Shown one piece after another: positions 10,201-12,032 of a DNA stretch of 12,032 nt. Each line of letters begins with the position of its first letter. Positions within the stretch are counted from its first letter, which is position 1. The translations under genes and the position numbers were made by a program. This stretch comes from Hirudo medicinalis. Its lineage: Eukaryota; Annelida; Clitellata; Hirudinida; Hirudinidae. The notes under the pieces are model-generated. The model had not been told where the DNA came from. It worked only from the letters and a program-made list of their open reading frames with translations, and did no database searches. The stretch lies in NCBI GenBank assembly GCA_011800805.1, contig MPNW01001426.1, positions 1 through 12,032 on the forward strand. Direction: 5' to 3'.

Positions 10201-10308
10201 AGAAAAAACTGTAAATAAGCAACAAGATCTCAATCTTAATTATTTATAAATTGTACTTATTACTTTTCCTTCTACATTTTTGTAGAGAGCGCAGAAGATT
10301 CCACACAT
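7184..10308 (-). CDS. ASNSD1: Asparagine synthetase domain-containing protein 1 (frameshifted last exon)
   Basis: Twelve exons (5' to 3' on the minus strand): 10308-10264, 10091-9873, 9753-9620, 9532-9430, 9111-8507, 8441-8388, 8323-8230, 8117-8083, 8013-7866, 7711-7644, 7553-7379, 7315-7184. All have GT-AG borders and matching phases, giving 603 residues as read (human ASNSD1 is about 643). The protein starts MCGIFCALY, with Cys2 the presumed nucleophile of the class-II glutamine amidotransferase domain (residues 1 to about 180, with [15 protein letters not shown] and [13 protein letters not shown]). The asparagine-synthetase-like ATP-pyrophosphatase domain follows: [12 protein letters not shown] (P-loop, about 350-361), [68 protein letters not shown]. 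Its substrate is not established. Residues 190-345 are poorly conserved. The exon 3/4 junction is uncertain: I chose donor 9619 and acceptor 9533 for loop length; CAG/GTGATG at 9630 with acceptor AAAG/TTG is also in phase but six residues shorter. As read the protein ends ...[14 protein letters not shown], losing the conserved QFGSRIAK end. Confidence 0.9.
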
Positions 10309-10835
10309 GTTTGTTTTGGTTTTTTGTTGTTACTCTGTTATCGTCTTTTGATAAATAGACAATTGAGTGTATCAACGGAGCTGTTAAATGTAATATACTA
10401 AATAAATGTAAATGTAATGTAATTAATTCCCAGCACGTATTAGATAAATGTGCTTACTTTTTAAAATAGTAAAACTTGCAGTTATTAGAGAAACTTAAAT
10501 AAACCATGATTTCGCATGAATCCAGCAATCACCTCGGCCATTATTACAATGAATCTTTGGGTTCGGGAGTGTTGAATGCTGCAAGTTTATTGTTTATTAT
10601 TTATTAGAATGAATTTGCGATTTGTATACGTGACTTCTCTATTACATTTGTTGTACTTCTTGGTTACATTTGTTTTACTTAGCCTTTTTATTGCCGGCTA
10701 AATGTTCTTTTGCATTAATTGAGCAGTCCAAACAATTCAAGAGCAGCTACTCGAACTTAACCTCTAAAATCTGCCTCATTCGAACAAGAAATAAATTCCA
10801 ATTAGTGACTTTATTTTGACCGCATTTTGTTTGAC
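10309..10835. other. Upstream region of ASNSD1, no gene seen
   Basis: AT-rich sequence between the ASNSD1 start codon and the hAT terminus. It should hold the ASNSD1 promoter and 5' UTR. I see no coding exon, no TATA box I would defend, and no upstream open reading frame resembling the ASDURF prefoldin-like protein found in the human ASNSD1 leader. A short ACATTTGTT motif recurs near 10645-10675. Confidence 0.5.
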
Positions 10836-10987
10836 CAGTGGCGTCATTTCAACTTTTTCCAAGGGTAGGCAACTCTTCCCGATAAGATGTCCATTTTTTT
10901 GCTTCCCACCACCACTTCCGACGCCATTACGCACATTAAAAGCACTAAAAAACTCTTAAAGCAAGTATTTTAATCGTTTTATTAGCA

Positions 10988-10995
10988 GAATATTT
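10988..10995. repeat. Target-site duplication, left copy (GAATATTT)
   Basis: This is identical to 11519-11526 and directly abuts the left end of the Merlin-type element. Eight bases is within the 8-9 bp duplication known for Merlin elements. Confidence 0.85.
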
Positions 10996-11518
10996 GAATC
11001 TTTTCCAGATAAGCCCCGCCAAAAAGTTAACCCCCGCCACCCAAAAAAGATTATGAAAAAGAGGACATGAAACTTGCACTTTTAGTTTTTATTGAAGCGG
11101 GTGAAATTGGGACATGTCATTAATTTCTTGCCGACACTGTCGGGCATAACACCTCCACCTGTCAGAAACAGTTGAAAGTGTCATTTGGTAGCCATTGTTG
11201 CATAAACTTTGCTGACGGATCACTCCGTGGCTTTGCAAAAAACGTATTGCCGTCTCCTTGTCATGAACGAAAGTCGAAAGCGTCAGAAAGTTCATTTCAG
11301 GTTTTACGTCCGAACTTAGAAAATGTTTGCACAAAATGAGCCTAGAAGCGGATAAGGAGTTGTTTTCATGGCGCGCGTTTAAATATTCAAATGTATAGAC
11401 ATCAGAAATAGGTCAAGGTTGCGTGCGTATTAAATTGGAGCTGGCAAAAAGTGGCGGGGCTTGACTTTTCGAGCGAGCACTTTTTGCATTAGTGGCGGGG
11501 CTTATCTGGAAATGATCC
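10996..11518 (-). mobile_element. Merlin-type (IS1016-like) DNA transposon, internally deleted
   Basis: The 25-bp terminal inverted repeats at 10996-11020 and 11494-11518 differ at only two positions. Their shared inner part includes TTTCCAGATAAGCCCCGCC. The ends are flanked by a perfect 8-bp direct repeat. The element is 523 bp, too short for a full transposase of about 300 residues, but it keeps a piece of one on the minus strand. A GTGGCGGGGCTT motif occurs twice at the right end (11451-11462 and 11492-11503), and related GCCCCGCC/CCCCGCC motifs occur twice at the left, as subterminal repeats. It would need a transposase supplied in trans. It sits 34 bp beyond the hAT transposase stop codon, so it inserted into the hAT. 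Confidence 0.82.
11089..11334 (-). pseudogene. Merlin transposase N-terminal fragment
   Basis: The open frame ends with TAA. Its likely original start is the internal Met at 11295 (MNFLTLSTFVHDKETAIRFL), giving 68 residues. It continues FLQSHGVI, then a degenerate zinc-ribbon region, CNNGYQMTLS and RWRCYARQCRQEI, which resembles the start of IS1016/ISXO2-like (Merlin) transposases. Only one Cys of the expected first Cys pair is present. After the ribbon the frame stops, and the DDE catalytic core is absent. The enclosing inverted repeats and target duplication support the assignment. It cannot be an active transposase. Confidence 0.65.
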
Positions 11519-11526
11519 GAATATTT
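11519..11526. repeat. Target-site duplication, right copy (GAATATTT)
   Basis: Identical to 10988-10995 and abutting the right end of the Merlin-type element. Confidence 0.85.
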
Positions 11527-11551
11527 ACATCTTCACATTTGTAGATTTGTG

Positions 11552-11895
11552 TTAAGGTAATGGGTAACGTCTTCGTCTCAAGCGTCCAAAGTCATCAACG
11601 CCTGATTCAATATTTACATGATTGGCATCGCCTTGGAGATGCAATTGCAAGCAGATCATTCAGTCGAGGATCACCGCATCCGTTCCTGTTCCGCATATGT
11701 CTTCCCTCATTTCATGCAGCTAAAAACACGCCCGTTTTCGAATGATGTTGCAGGCAATGTCAGGACAAGATCCAAAACTTTTAAGATCTCACTAAAATCT
11801 GAAGATAATTCAAGCATTTCCGAGTTTCGCTGATGGTCGTGAATGATGCCTTTGCCCCCAATCATTGCAGAAAGGATTTTGCCGAAGACTGTTGA
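11552..11895 (-). pseudogene. hAT transposase C-terminal dimerisation domain, frameshifted remnant
   Basis: Three minus-strand frames in order give one recognisable domain. The first, down to a stop after CMK, contains SEILKVLDLVLTLPATSF and ENGRVFSCMK, like the hAT hallmark LxLPxTSxxxERxFSxxK, with Gly in place of the usual Glu before Arg. The second gives MRNRNGCGDPRLNDLLAIAS, matching the KTxxRxxMxxxRLNxLxxI part. The third gives VNIESGVDDFGRLRRRRYPL and a stop at 11554-11552, matching the usual end ...FAxxKxRRYPL. At least two frameshifts within about 340 bp make it non-functional. The upstream part of the transposase is not present before the repeat at 11940. The family and the three-frame order are seen by eye only. 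Confidence 0.65.
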
Positions 11896-11939
11896 TTATT
11901 TAGTATTCATAAATTCATCATTGCCACTTTTAGGATAAG

Positions 11940-12030
11940 GATTATTATATGAATATCATCCATTTGAATGTGATATTCATATTGGATATTGGATATTCAT
12001 ATTCACATATATTGATATTGGATATTGACT
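11940..12030. repeat. GATATT-rich short repeat
   Basis: GATATTCATATT occurs at 11972-11983 and 11992-12003, with further GGATATT and TTGATATTGGATATT units up to the window end. It looks like an expanding AT-rich tandem repeat. The full length and unit cannot be judged because it meets the edge. Confidence 0.7.
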
Positions 12031-12032
12031 TT

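Larger units (their letters stand above)
10836..12032 (-). mobile_element. hAT-type DNA transposon, decayed, running off the right edge
   Basis: The left border is placed at CAGTGGCGTCA (10836), a hAT-like terminus. Read on the minus strand the element would end ...TGACGCCACTG. Inside it are a decayed transposase C-terminus (11552-11895) and, after its stop, an AATAAA in minus orientation near 10976-10985. This order (coding end, poly(A) signal, terminal repeat) fits a hAT 3' end. A 7-bp inverted pair TGGCGTC/GACGCCA (10839-10845, 10920-10926) lies at the terminus. The other terminus and the 8-bp target duplication are not in the window, so the border is an inference. A Merlin element is inserted at 10996-11518. 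Confidence 0.5.

Noticed and set aside
10309..10835. Possible ASDURF-like upstream ORF in the ASNSD1 leader
   Set aside because: I looked on the minus strand and found only short frames broken by stops, with no prefoldin-like heptad pattern.
10839..10926. Small 88-bp inverted-repeat element (TGGCGTC/GACGCCA) as an independent transposon
   Set aside because: The arms are only 7 bp with no target duplication; the left arm is better explained as the terminus of the hAT element.

Overview
The window is invertebrate-type metazoan nuclear DNA. It is AT-rich, full of ATT/AAT microsatellites, and its genes are split by short introns (about 55 to 450 nt). Nothing in it is prokaryotic. I could not settle the phylum. 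Exon calls come from reading splice sites by eye, checking codon phase across every junction, and comparing the translation with remembered family sequences; no search was run.

Layout, left to right. (1) 1-1440: an ATT microsatellite inside an intron, then the last two exons of an unidentified single-pass membrane protein (+). Its cytoplasmic tail carries a His-rich and a Gln-rich run. (2) 1442-2830: an intergenic stretch with a 14-bp X-box-like (RFX) site and an E-box, upstream of the next gene. (3) 2831-6924 (+): a nine-exon tubulin-tyrosine-ligase-like gene of the TTLL10 (polyglycylase) type, 783 codons plus stop. Two of its eight introns read as GC-AG. (4) 10308 down to about 7134 (-): a twelve-exon ASNSD1 gene (glutamine amidotransferase plus asparagine-synthetase-like domains). 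It converges on the TTLL gene with very little room between the 3' ends. Its last exon holds an apparent one-base deletion that shifts the conserved C-terminus out of frame. (5) 10836 to the window end: a decayed hAT-type DNA transposon running off the right edge, with a 523-bp Merlin-type element nested inside it. The Merlin element is flanked by a perfect 8-bp target duplication and keeps the zinc-ribbon piece of its transposase. The window ends in a GATATT-rich repeat.

The two complete genes have no evident shared pathway. The TTLL10-type enzyme and the X-box together suggest a ciliary/axonemal gene under RFX control. ASNSD1 is a conserved but functionally obscure metabolic-enzyme homologue. 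I found no new multi-gene system. The points most worth following are the GC-AG introns, the ASNSD1 frameshift, the X-box, and the nested transposons.
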